In this document: piece after piece, positions 8,595-15,873 of the stretch
Layout of the letters: every line of letters begins with the position of its first letter
Numbering within the stretch: the first letter of the stretch is position 1
Source: Ornithinimicrobium faecis
GTDB lineage: Bacteria > Actinomycetota > Actinomycetes > Actinomycetales > Dermatophilaceae
Length of the DNA: 64,000 nt
Assembly (NCBI RefSeq): GCF_023923225.1
Contig: NZ_CP099489.1
Span: 992,001-1,056,000 of the forward strand
Direction: 5' to 3'
Position numbers and translations under genes: made by a program
Notes under the pieces: generated by a model
Database searches by the model: none
The model's input: the letters and a program-made list of their open reading frames with translations, nothing else
Told to the model about the DNA's origin: nothing

Positions 8595-9329
8595 TCAGTC
8601 AGAGGTCTGGAGGCGGTCCCTGATGTCGGCCATGCGACCGATCTCGGCCTGTTGCTCGGCTGCCATCTCGTCGGCCATCTCGGTGGCCCGCAAGTCGCTG
8701 GCGCCGGCAGCATGCTCATCGAGCATGGTGAGAGCACCCTGGTGGTGCGCGCTCATCAACTCCAGGAACAGCAGGTCGGCCTTGGTGCCCTGGGCTTCCC
8801 CCAGAGAGTGCATCTGCTCAGCTGTTGCCATCCCCGGCATCTCGTGCCCTCCGCCGTGGCTCTCGTGCTCGCCGTCGTGGTCCGCCGGCAGTTCCTGTGC
8901 TCTCAACCGCTCCAGGTCCACCCCCGCCTCGCCAGCGACAGCCGGGACCGGGTGACCGTGCAGCGTGAGCCAGGTCGCCATCGCCTCGATCTCGGGTCGC
9001 TGGGCATCGCGGATGCGCGCGGCGATCGCTTGCACCTCGGCGTCGTCAAGGTCTCCCTCGACCAGATCGGCCATCTCGATCGCCTGCGCGTGGTGGACGA
9101 TCATCTCCTGCATGAACGTGACGTCGGCTGCGGACGCCGTGGGCGTGGCCACCTCGACCGCAGTCGTCGCCACGACGTTGTCCTCGCCGGGATGTCCGGG
9201 CTGCAGGACCCGAGTCGTGGGAGCTGCCTCACCCGTGGCCGTGTCCTGGTCCGGTGAGGTCTCCTCGGCTGAGCACCCAACCAGGGCCAGCATCACGAGA
9301 CCGCTCACGGCCAACCGGTGCGCACGCAT
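8595..9329 (-). CDS. DUF305-domain lipoprotein
   Basis: The 244-residue product has a short signal with lipobox LALVGC (Cys19) and then a DUF305 four-helix domain. Its paired motifs are typical: FMQEMIVHHAQAIEMADLV in the first half and LFLELMSAHHQGALTMLDEH in the second. The His and Met residues in these helices are thought to bind copper in some members. A His/Glu/Gly-rich loop (around HDGEHESHGGGHEM) sits between the halves. The start is fixed by an AGGGGA site. It is divergent from the LVIVD-repeat gene, a pairing I have seen in other actinobacteria. Confidence 0.9.
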   Translation of the reverse strand: MRAHRLAVSGLVMLALVGCSAEETSPDQDTATGEAAPTTRVLQPGHPGEDNVVATTAVEVATPTASAADVTFMQEMIVHHAQAIEMADLVEGDLDDAEVQAIAARIRDAQRPEIEAMATWLTLHGHPVPAVAGEAGVDLERLRAQELPADHDGEHESHGGGHEMPGMATAEQMHSLGEAQGTKADLLFLELMSAHHQGALTMLDEHAAGASDLRATEMADEMAAEQQAEIGRMADIRDRLQTSD

Positions 9330-9480
9330 TCCCCTAGCCAACCATGCTGGTCGGAAGCCTGAGGTAAAGGTTCTGTCTGGGAATCGGACGGACCCTGTTC
9401 GCGCTGGCCCAGCGTCCCTAGTCTGAACAGTGCATGCCGGTTCTGCCCAGGCCACGGGCGGCCGCCCACCAGGAAGGACA

Positions 9481-10863
9481 ATGATGTTCACCAAGGGAAT
9501 GACCAGGGGGCTGCAGGCTGCAGCGCTCGCCGTCGCGTTGGTCGGGGGACCAGCAATCGCCGCCGTTGCGGCAGATTCGGGGACAGACCTGGAGGTCGAC
9601 GAGGTCGCCACCAGCGACAACGTCGAGCACACCGCCCACGTGCCCCCACAGGGTGCCTTCGCGGACTCGTTCGGGACCGACATGGCCTTCCAGGGAGACC
9701 TGGCCTTCGTGGGCAACTACAACGGCTTCATCGTCTATGACATCTCCGACCCGGAGTCTCCGCAGACGGTGAGCCAGGTGCTCTGCCCCGGAGGCCAGGC
9801 GGACGTGACGGTGCATGGTGACCTGTTGTTCCTGTCCGTGGACTCCTCCCGCTCCGACGACTCCTGTCAGAGCGAATCGCTCAGCGCGACCAATAAGGAG
9901 GCCTGGGAGGGCATGCGGGTCTTTGACGTCAGCGACCCTGCGAACCCGCAGTATGTCGCGGCCGTCGAGACCAACTGTGGCTCGCACACCCACACCCTGG
10001 TCCCCGCCAAGAACGGCAAGAACGTCTACCTGTACGTGAGCAGTTACGGCCCCCGGGACGCCTACCCGGACTGCCAGCCGCCCCACGACCTGATCTCGAT
10101 CATCGACGTGCCCGTCGACAACCCGGAGGCGGCCGCCGTCGTGGCCACCCCGAACCTCTTCGCAGAGGACGGTGGTGGCTACACCAACACCAGCGGGTGC
10201 CACGACATCACGGCCTTCCCACAGCGCAACATTGCGGCCGGTGCGTGCATGGGTGACGGCATCATCCTGGACATCGCCAAGCCGCTGGAGCCCAAGGTCG
10301 TGGAGCGCGTCCGCGACACCGAGAACTTCGCCTTTTGGCACTCGGCCACCTTCAACCAGCAGGCCAAGAAGGTCGTGTTCACCGATGAGCTCGGCGGCGG
10401 TGGCGCCGCGACCTGCAACGAGGCGATCGGGCCGAACCGAGGTGCCAACGCGATCTATGACCTGCGAGGACGCAGCCTGGACTTCCAGTCCTACTACAAG
10501 ATCGACCGTCACCAGTTCGACACCGAGAACTGTGTGGCGCACAACGGCTCGCTGATCCCGGTCAACGGCAAGGACCTGATGGTCCAGGCGTGGTATCAGG
10601 GTGGCGTGTCCGTCTGGGACTTCACCGACTCCAGCAACCCCCAGGAGATCGGGTTCTTCGAGCGAGGACCGATCAGTGACAGCGAGCTGATCCTGGGTGG
10701 GTCGTGGTCCGCCTACTACTACAACGGTCACATCTACTCCTCGGACATCACCAAGGGGTTTGACGTCCTGACGATCAGCGACCCGCTGACCGATCCAGCA
10801 GCGGACGTCCAGATGGACGAGCTGAACGTCCAGACGCAGCCGATGTATCGCGGCGGAAACTGA
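9481..10863 (+). CDS. Secreted LVIVD-repeat (beta-propeller-like) protein
   Basis: A 460-residue exported protein with an N-terminal signal peptide (cleavage probably near residues 30-35 after VAA). The body is built of LVIVD-type repeats, visible as GDLAFVGNYNGFIVYDISDP, VFDVSDPANPQYV and VSVWDFTDSSNPQEIG. Repeats of this kind predict a beta-propeller at the cell surface. Function is unknown. Several conserved Cys, His and Asp residues fall in loops. A strong AGGAAGGA ribosome-binding site precedes ATGATG at 9481. The divergent DUF305 lipoprotein lies 151 nt away and may act in the same process. Confidence 0.85.
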   Translation: MMFTKGMTRGLQAAALAVALVGGPAIAAVAADSGTDLEVDEVATSDNVEHTAHVPPQGAFADSFGTDMAFQGDLAFVGNYNGFIVYDISDPESPQTVSQVLCPGGQADVTVHGDLLFLSVDSSRSDDSCQSESLSATNKEAWEGMRVFDVSDPANPQYVAAVETNCGSHTHTLVPAKNGKNVYLYVSSYGPRDAYPDCQPPHDLISIIDVPVDNPEAAAVVATPNLFAEDGGGYTNTSGCHDITAFPQRNIAAGACMGDGIILDIAKPLEPKVVERVRDTENFAFWHSATFNQQAKKVVFTDELGGGGAATCNEAIGPNRGANAIYDLRGRSLDFQSYYKIDRHQFDTENCVAHNGSLIPVNGKDLMVQAWYQGGVSVWDFTDSSNPQEIGFFERGPISDSELILGGSWSAYYYNGHIYSSDITKGFDVLTISDPLTDPAADVQMDELNVQTQPMYRGGN

Positions 10864-10891
10864 GCAAGCCCTCAGCACTCCCGAATCCCGG

Positions 10892-10921
10892 TTGAGGTGA
10901 CCCGCGGCCCGCAGCGACAAT
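10892..10921 (+). promoter_or_regulatory. Candidate leaderless promoter of the ABC-F gene
   Basis: TTGAGG (10892-10897), an 18-nt spacer and GACAAT (10916-10921) end 6 nt before the GTG at 10928. Both hexamers are near consensus and no ribosome-binding site is present. Confidence 0.5.
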
Positions 10922-10927
10922 GGGGCC

Positions 10928-12625
10928 GTGGGTCATCTTGAGGTCAATGGAGTCAGCTTTGTCCTGCCGGACGGGCGGCCGCTGCTCGATGACGTGTCCC
11001 TGCGGGTGGGGGAGGGCGTCAAGGTCGCGCTCGTCGGCCCCAACGGCACGGGCAAGACCACCCTGCTCAGGTTGCTCTCCGGCGACCTGCAGGCCGCCTC
11101 CGGCTCGCTGAGCCGCACGGGCGGACTCGGCGTGATGCGTCAGTTCATCGGCACGATGGGCCGCACCGGCACCGACGAGCAGCCGTCCGTGCGCGACCTG
11201 CTGGTCTCGGTCTCGCCTCCGGACATCCGCAAGGCAGCGGAGGCACTGGACCGGGCGGAGCACGACGTGATGACCGTCGACGACGAGCCGTCCCAGATGG
11301 CCTATGCCCAGGCGCTCTCGGACTGGGCGGACGTCGGCGGTTATGACGCCGAGACCCTGTGGGACGTGTGCACCGTCAGCGCCCTGGGCGTGCCGTTCGA
11401 GCAGGCACAGTGGCGCACCACCGACACCCTCTCCGGCGGTGAACAGAAACGGCTCGCGCTGGAGGCACTGCTGCGCGGCCCCGACGAGGTCCTGCTCCTG
11501 GACGAGCCCGACAACTATCTGGACGTGCCAGGCAAGCAGTGGCTCGAGGGCCAGTTGCTGGAGTCACCCAAGACCGTGCTGTTCGTCAGCCACGACCGCG
11601 AGCTGCTCTCCACCGTGGCCACGCGGGTCGCCACCCTGGAGCCCGGTGCTGCCGGTGCGGCCCTGTGGGTGCACCCAGGCAGTTTCGCCACCTGGCACGA
11701 GGCCCGGCTGCAGCGCAATGAGCGGCTGGAGGAGCAGCGTCGACGCTGGGACGAGGAGCACGCGAAGCTGCGCGAGCTGATGCTGATGTACAAGCAGAAG
11801 GCGTCCTACAACGCCGACATGGCCAGCCAGTATCACGCGGCCCAGACCCGGCTCCGCAGGTTTGAGGAGGCCGGCCCACCGGAGGCTGTCGCGATCCCGC
11901 AGCAGGTCACGATGCGGCTGCAGGGCGGTCGCACCGCCAAACGTGCCGTGGTCTGCGAGAGTCTGGAACTCAGCGGACTGATGGAGCCATTCGACCTCGA
12001 GGTCTGGTTCGGCGAGCGGGTGGCGGTGCTCGGCAGCAACGGGTCCGGCAAGTCACACTTCCTGCGCCTCCTGGCGGCGGGCGGCTCCGACCCAGATGTG
12101 GAGCACCGGCCTATCGGTGACGTGGTCCCGGCCGCTGTGTCGCACACGGGGGTCGCACGACTGGGCTCCCGCGTGCGACCGGGCTGGTTTGCCCAGACCC
12201 ACGATCATCCGGCTCTGGTCGGCCGGACCCTGCTCGAGATCCTGCACCGCGGCGATGAGCACCGTCGCGGTCGCCCGCGTGATGAGGCGGCTCGTGTCCT
12301 GGACCGCTATGAGCTCGCGCGGTCCGGGGAGCAGACCTTCGACTCGCTCTCGGGTGGCCAGCAGGCACGGTTCCAGATCCTGCTGCTCGAGCTGTCCGGT
12401 GCGACCCTGCTGCTGCTCGATGAGCCCACAGACAACCTGGACCTGCACTCGGCCGAGGCGCTGGAGACCGGACTGGCCGCCTTCGAGGGGACGGTGCTGG
12501 CGGTGACCCACGACCGGTGGTTCACTCGCGGCTTTGACCGGTTCCTGGTGTTCGGCGCGGACGGCCAGGTGCGCGAGACCAACGAGCCGGTGTGGGACGA
12601 GGGTCGCGTGGTCCGAGAGCGCTGA
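10928..12625 (+). CDS. ABC-F family ATPase
   Basis: The 565-residue protein has two ATP-binding cassettes and no membrane segment, the hallmark of ABC-F proteins, which act on ribosomes. Cassette 1 has Walker A GPNGTGKTT (37-45), signature LSGGEQKR and Walker B LLLDEPDNY. Cassette 2 has GSNGSGKS, LSGGQQAR and LLLDEPTDN. The linker between cassettes is charged and contains the expected coiled coil around MLMYKQKASYNADMASQYH. It could be a translation factor or an antibiotic-resistance (ribosome protection) protein; the sequence alone does not decide. Confidence 0.9.
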   Translation: MGHLEVNGVSFVLPDGRPLLDDVSLRVGEGVKVALVGPNGTGKTTLLRLLSGDLQAASGSLSRTGGLGVMRQFIGTMGRTGTDEQPSVRDLLVSVSPPDIRKAAEALDRAEHDVMTVDDEPSQMAYAQALSDWADVGGYDAETLWDVCTVSALGVPFEQAQWRTTDTLSGGEQKRLALEALLRGPDEVLLLDEPDNYLDVPGKQWLEGQLLESPKTVLFVSHDRELLSTVATRVATLEPGAAGAALWVHPGSFATWHEARLQRNERLEEQRRRWDEEHAKLRELMLMYKQKASYNADMASQYHAAQTRLRRFEEAGPPEAVAIPQQVTMRLQGGRTAKRAVVCESLELSGLMEPFDLEVWFGERVAVLGSNGSGKSHFLRLLAAGGSDPDVEHRPIGDVVPAAVSHTGVARLGSRVRPGWFAQTHDHPALVGRTLLEILHRGDEHRRGRPRDEAARVLDRYELARSGEQTFDSLSGGQQARFQILLLELSGATLLLLDEPTDNLDLHSAEALETGLAAFEGTVLAVTHDRWFTRGFDRFLVFGADGQVRETNEPVWDEGRVVRER

Positions 12626-12632
12626 CGGTGGA

Positions 12633-13559
12633 TCAGCCCGCGCCCATCAGGTGGACCAGCAGGAGCATGGCCGGCATCGCCAGGAAGGTCGTGAGGAAGA
12701 CGCTGTCCCGGGCGATGTTCTCGCCGCGGCGATAGGCCACCGCGAGGATGAAGACGTTCTGGGCCGTGGGAAGGCTGGCCATGATCACGGCTGCGAGCAC
12801 CTCCTCGGACGAGAGCCCGAGCACCGGGCCCGCGACGAGCCAGCTGGTCAAGGGCATCACGGCCAGCTTGAGCAGCACCATCGCGCCCAGCTCGGCGAGG
12901 TTGCCCCGCCCCCGCGGCACCGGGGACAGCCGCAGGGAGATGCCGAAGGCCAGCAGCATGCACGGGATGGCCAGACCACCGATCAGATCGATCGGGGCAC
13001 GGACCGGATCGGGCAGCTCCACCCCCGTCACCGCGACGATCAGGCCGAGCAGGCTGCCGATCGTCAGCGGGTTGGTCAGCGGCGAGAGCACGAGCCGTCG
13101 AACGGACACCCGCGAACGCCCGGTGGCGTCCAGGGCGGCGAGCCATCCCGGCTGCAGGACCAACAGTTGCAGCAGCAGGATCGGGGCCGCCCACGAGGCA
13201 TCACCGAGCACATAGATCGCGATCGGGATGCCCAGGTTGTTGGAGTTGACATAGCTGACGCTCATCCCGCCCATCACGGCGTGTGACAGCGGGCGGTGCA
13301 GCACGAGCCGGGCAAACAGCACATAGGCCGTGGCAGTCACCAGCACGCCAGCCAGCGTGGCGACCAGGAATCCGGAGAACAGGGTGCCGACATCCGCGTC
13401 GGCGACGACCAGGAAGAGCAGGGCCGGCGACCCCACCCAGAAGGTCAACCGGGCGAGCAGCTGCTGGCCCTCGCGATCAAACAGCTTGGTGTGCGCGAGC
13501 AGCCAGCCGATCGCGATGACCACCGCGATCAGCCAGAATCCCTGCAGGACAGCCACCAC
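12633..13559 (-). CDS. AEC-family (auxin efflux carrier-like) transporter
   Basis: A 308-residue polytopic protein with about ten hydrophobic segments split into two five-helix halves, as in AEC/MleP transporters. Characteristic parts are the first helix (FWLIAVVIAIGWLLAHTKLF), the middle NSNNLGIPIAIYVLG and the late ASLPTAQNVFILAVAYRRG. Members move organic acids or other small anions; substrate unknown. Tandem GTG codons open the gene, with GATAAT 8 nt upstream, so a leaderless start is possible. It is convergent with the ABC-F gene, whose stop is 7 nt away. Confidence 0.85.
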   Translation of the reverse strand: MVAVLQGFWLIAVVIAIGWLLAHTKLFDREGQQLLARLTFWVGSPALLFLVVADADVGTLFSGFLVATLAGVLVTATAYVLFARLVLHRPLSHAVMGGMSVSYVNSNNLGIPIAIYVLGDASWAAPILLLQLLVLQPGWLAALDATGRSRVSVRRLVLSPLTNPLTIGSLLGLIVAVTGVELPDPVRAPIDLIGGLAIPCMLLAFGISLRLSPVPRGRGNLAELGAMVLLKLAVMPLTSWLVAGPVLGLSSEEVLAAVIMASLPTAQNVFILAVAYRRGENIARDSVFLTTFLAMPAMLLLVHLMGAG

Positions 13560-13735
13560 GGGCAGTCATTATCCGCTCCGGCTCGACCCGGCGGTGCGGC
13601 ACCCGGTGCACTGCCAGGGGCTGGCCCCCGCGGGTGAGGCCGACGAGCAGGGGCGCTACGGTGAATGAGACGGGCCCGCTGCCCGCGGAGCCCCTCAGGC
13701 CGTAGGAGCGGCCGTCTCGAGACTAGGAGCCTCCC

Positions 13736-14167
13736 ATGCCTAACCCCGTTGTCAGCAAGGCCAGCACCACCTGGACCGGCGACCTCTTCACCGGCAAGGG
13801 CAACACGTCCCTGGACAGCTCCGGTGCCGCGACCTTCCCCGTGGAGTGGAACGCTCGCGCCGAGGGATCTGACACCACGACCACGCCCGAGGAGTTGCTC
13901 GCGGCGGCGCACGCCACCTGCTATTCGATGGCCTTCTCCAACGAGCTCAAGAAGAACGACACCCCGCCCACCGAGGTCCGCACCACGGCTGAGGTCACCT
14001 TCGTCGCCGGCACCGGGATCACCGGCATCGCCCTGACGATGAGCGCCACGGTTGAGGGCATCGATGACGCGACCTTCCAGAAGATCGCGGACGGCGCCAA
14101 GGAGGGCTGCCCGATCAGCCAGGCGCTCAAGGCTGTCGACATCACCCTGGACGCCACCCTGGCCTGA
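13736..14167 (+). CDS. OsmC-family peroxiredoxin
   Basis: This 143-residue protein matches OsmC hydroperoxide reductases. It has the N-terminal beta segment TTWTGDLFTGKG, the helix with Cys62 in EELLAAAHATCYSMAFS, and the second Cys125 in AKEGCPISQAL. The two cysteines reduce organic hydroperoxides, usually with lipoylated protein as partner. An AGGAG site precedes the ATG at 13736. It is followed by a strong 16-bp terminator and is probably monocistronic. Confidence 0.95.
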   Translation: MPNPVVSKASTTWTGDLFTGKGNTSLDSSGAATFPVEWNARAEGSDTTTTPEELLAAAHATCYSMAFSNELKKNDTPPTEVRTTAEVTFVAGTGITGIALTMSATVEGIDDATFQKIADGAKEGCPISQALKAVDITLDATLA

Positions 14168-14190
14168 GCCACCCCAACCCCCAGGACCCA

Positions 14191-14226
14191 TCGAGGGCCG
14201 TCCGGATCCGTCCGGACGGCCCTCGA
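14191..14226 (+). terminator. Perfect 16-bp terminator hairpin after osmC
   Basis: Arms 14191-14206 and 14211-14226 are perfectly complementary around a TCCG loop. The stem begins 24 nt after the OsmC stop. Confidence 0.85.
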
Positions 14227-14309
14227 CCTGTCTGGCGCCTCAACCCGTCCGTCCCCTGCTCGGTCCCGACGCAGCAGTGCTGGCCGGCAAGGCAGTTGCG
14301 GACCCTGGC

Positions 14310-14315
14310 GATACT
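14310..14315 (+). promoter_or_regulatory. -10-like hexamer before the GNAT gene
   Basis: GATACT ends exactly 6 nt before the GTG at 14322, fitting a leaderless transcript that starts after the osmC terminator. Confidence 0.4.
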
Positions 14316-14321
14316 GGATCC

Positions 14322-15416
14322 GTGAAGCAGTTGCAGGTGGGCCAGCTCCTGGTGACCCGCGTCCCGAACGAGCCCGGGCCGGAGCAGGCGAGCCTCACCG
14401 AAGCGATGGCCGAGGTGGGGCGCCGCTCGATGGCGGCCATCTATGGCGATGACGACCTGGTCGACTCCGGCGCCACGTGGGCGACGGCCCTGGCCGAGAC
14501 TCCCTATCGGCGGCGGACCGCCCTCGTCGCCAGCACAGTCACTGACCCGGACCGCGTGCTCGGGTGGGTCTCGGCCACTCTGCCGCTGACGGACAACCGG
14601 CAACTGGCTGAGCTGGAGCTCGGGCTCGATCCCGAGGCCGACATCAGCACGGTCGGGCGAACACTGTGGTCCGTGCTGCGGCCTGAGCTGGTGGCCGATG
14701 GCCGAAAGAGCGTGCAGCCGTGGTCCGCGCACGCGCCGGCCGCCGCGGGGACGCCGCGGCTGCTCCCGGCCACGGGGGCCGGCGAGCTCCCGGCGGACGA
14801 CCTTGCCACGCTGCTGACCGACCTGGGGTTCGTGTTGGAACAGGTCGACCGCTACAGCGTGCTAGATGTCGACACTGTCGCTCACCGGGCCACCGCACTC
14901 ACCGAGGCGGCCGCACAGGCCGCTGGGTCGGCATACCGCACCATCACCTGGGCCGGGGTGACTCCGCCGGAGCTGAGGGAGCGCCTGGCGGTGCTGCGCA
15001 GCCGGATGAGTGTCGATGCTCCGATGGCAGACCTGGACGGGGAGCTGGAGGTGTGGGACGCCGACCGGGTGCTGCACACCGACGAACGGGTCGCCGCGGT
15101 CGGGCGGCACCAGGTGGTCACGGCCGCCGAGCACGTGCCCAGCGGTGCCCTGGTCGCCTACACCCTGCTGACCCAGCGACTCGATCTGCCGTCCGTGGCC
15201 TTCCAGGACGACACGCTGGTGCACGGCGGCCACCGTGGGCACCGGTTGGGGATGCTGGTCAAGGCGAGCAACCTGGCGGCGCTGGAGCGACTCGCCCCGC
15301 AGGTGGCGCGGATCCACACCTGGAATGCCGACGAGAACGCCCACATGCTGGCGATCAACGTCGAGCTCGGCTTCCGCACCGCGGGCTTCGAGGGCGGTTG
15401 GCAGCTGCGGCTCTGA
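14322..15416 (+). CDS. Double-domain GNAT-family N-acetyltransferase
   Basis: The GTG at 14322 gives 364 residues; the frame is open further upstream but that part overlaps the OsmC gene and terminator. The protein looks like two tandem GNAT folds. The N-terminal half is degenerate (VLGWVSATLPLTDNRQLAEL). The C-terminal half keeps an acetyl-CoA loop in DTLVHGGHRGHRLGMLVKA and the NADENAHMLAINVELGFRTAG end. Such proteins are frequent in actinobacteria and their substrates are mostly unknown. Confidence 0.8.
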   Translation: MKQLQVGQLLVTRVPNEPGPEQASLTEAMAEVGRRSMAAIYGDDDLVDSGATWATALAETPYRRRTALVASTVTDPDRVLGWVSATLPLTDNRQLAELELGLDPEADISTVGRTLWSVLRPELVADGRKSVQPWSAHAPAAAGTPRLLPATGAGELPADDLATLLTDLGFVLEQVDRYSVLDVDTVAHRATALTEAAAQAAGSAYRTITWAGVTPPELRERLAVLRSRMSVDAPMADLDGELEVWDADRVLHTDERVAAVGRHQVVTAAEHVPSGALVAYTLLTQRLDLPSVAFQDDTLVHGGHRGHRLGMLVKASNLAALERLAPQVARIHTWNADENAHMLAINVELGFRTAGFEGGWQLRL

Positions 15417-15440
15417 CCTGGGGAAACGGTGTCCTCAGGG

Positions 15441-15456
15441 CTTGACCTGGGTCAAG
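15441..15456 (+). promoter_or_regulatory. Inverted repeat upstream of the metal-transport genes
   Basis: CTTGACC-TG-GGTCAAG is a perfect 7-bp inverted repeat. It contains a -35-like TTGACC, and TGCAAT follows after 20 nt (15468-15473), a long spacer of the kind MerR-type activators act on. No MerR gene is visible nearby, so this is only a candidate operator. Confidence 0.4.
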
Positions 15457-15544
15457 GAACGGGGGGTGCAATTCGCCTACCTTGAGGGTGTCAGGCAAAA
15501 GAGCCGGCGCCTGAGCAAGGCGCCCACACCGAGAGGGACGCACC

Positions 15545-15778
15545 ATGAGCACCGCCACCACGACCCACACGATCCTGCGCGCTGAGGGCTTCTCCTGCCC
15601 CTCCTGCGTGGCCAAGATCGAGAAGCAGGTTGGCCGGTTGCCGGGCGTGGAGAGCGTGCAGGTCCACTTCGCCTCGGCCCGGATCGAGGTCCACCACGAC
15701 GCGAGCGTCACGACGGTCGACGACCTCGTCGCCGCTGTCGCCAAGGCTGGCTACACCGCCCGCCCGTCGGCGTTCTGA
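15545..15778 (+). CDS. HMA-domain heavy-metal chaperone
   Basis: A 77-residue stand-alone heavy-metal-associated domain with the metal-binding loop GFSCPSCVAKIEKQ (Cys18, Cys21) and the VxVHFASARIEVHHD strand. Such domains carry soft metals, usually copper, to a P-type ATPase. The ATPase 95 nt downstream lacks its own N-terminal HMA domain, so this protein may deliver metal to it. An intercistronic hairpin lies between the two genes. Confidence 0.85.
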   Translation: MSTATTTHTILRAEGFSCPSCVAKIEKQVGRLPGVESVQVHFASARIEVHHDASVTTVDDLVAAVAKAGYTARPSAF

Positions 15779-15786
15779 CTCCACCC

Positions 15787-15816
15787 GCCCGCCGCGGCCC
15801 TCGCGCCGCGGCGGGC
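15787..15816 (+). terminator. Intercistronic hairpin between the HMA and ATPase genes
   Basis: A perfect 12-bp stem (15787-15798 with 15805-15816) starts 8 nt after the HMA stop and lies 58 nt before the ATPase start. It could partly terminate or protect the upstream message, giving more chaperone than pump. Confidence 0.6.
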
Positions 15817-15873
15817 ACTCCACGTGCGGACCGCAAGTGGCTCTGCACCCACATCATGTGAAAGGACATCGCC

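Noticed and set aside
9330..9480. Copper-responsive operator between DUF305 and LVIVD genes
   Set aside because: No clear inverted repeat was found; copper control would rest only on the DUF305 family.
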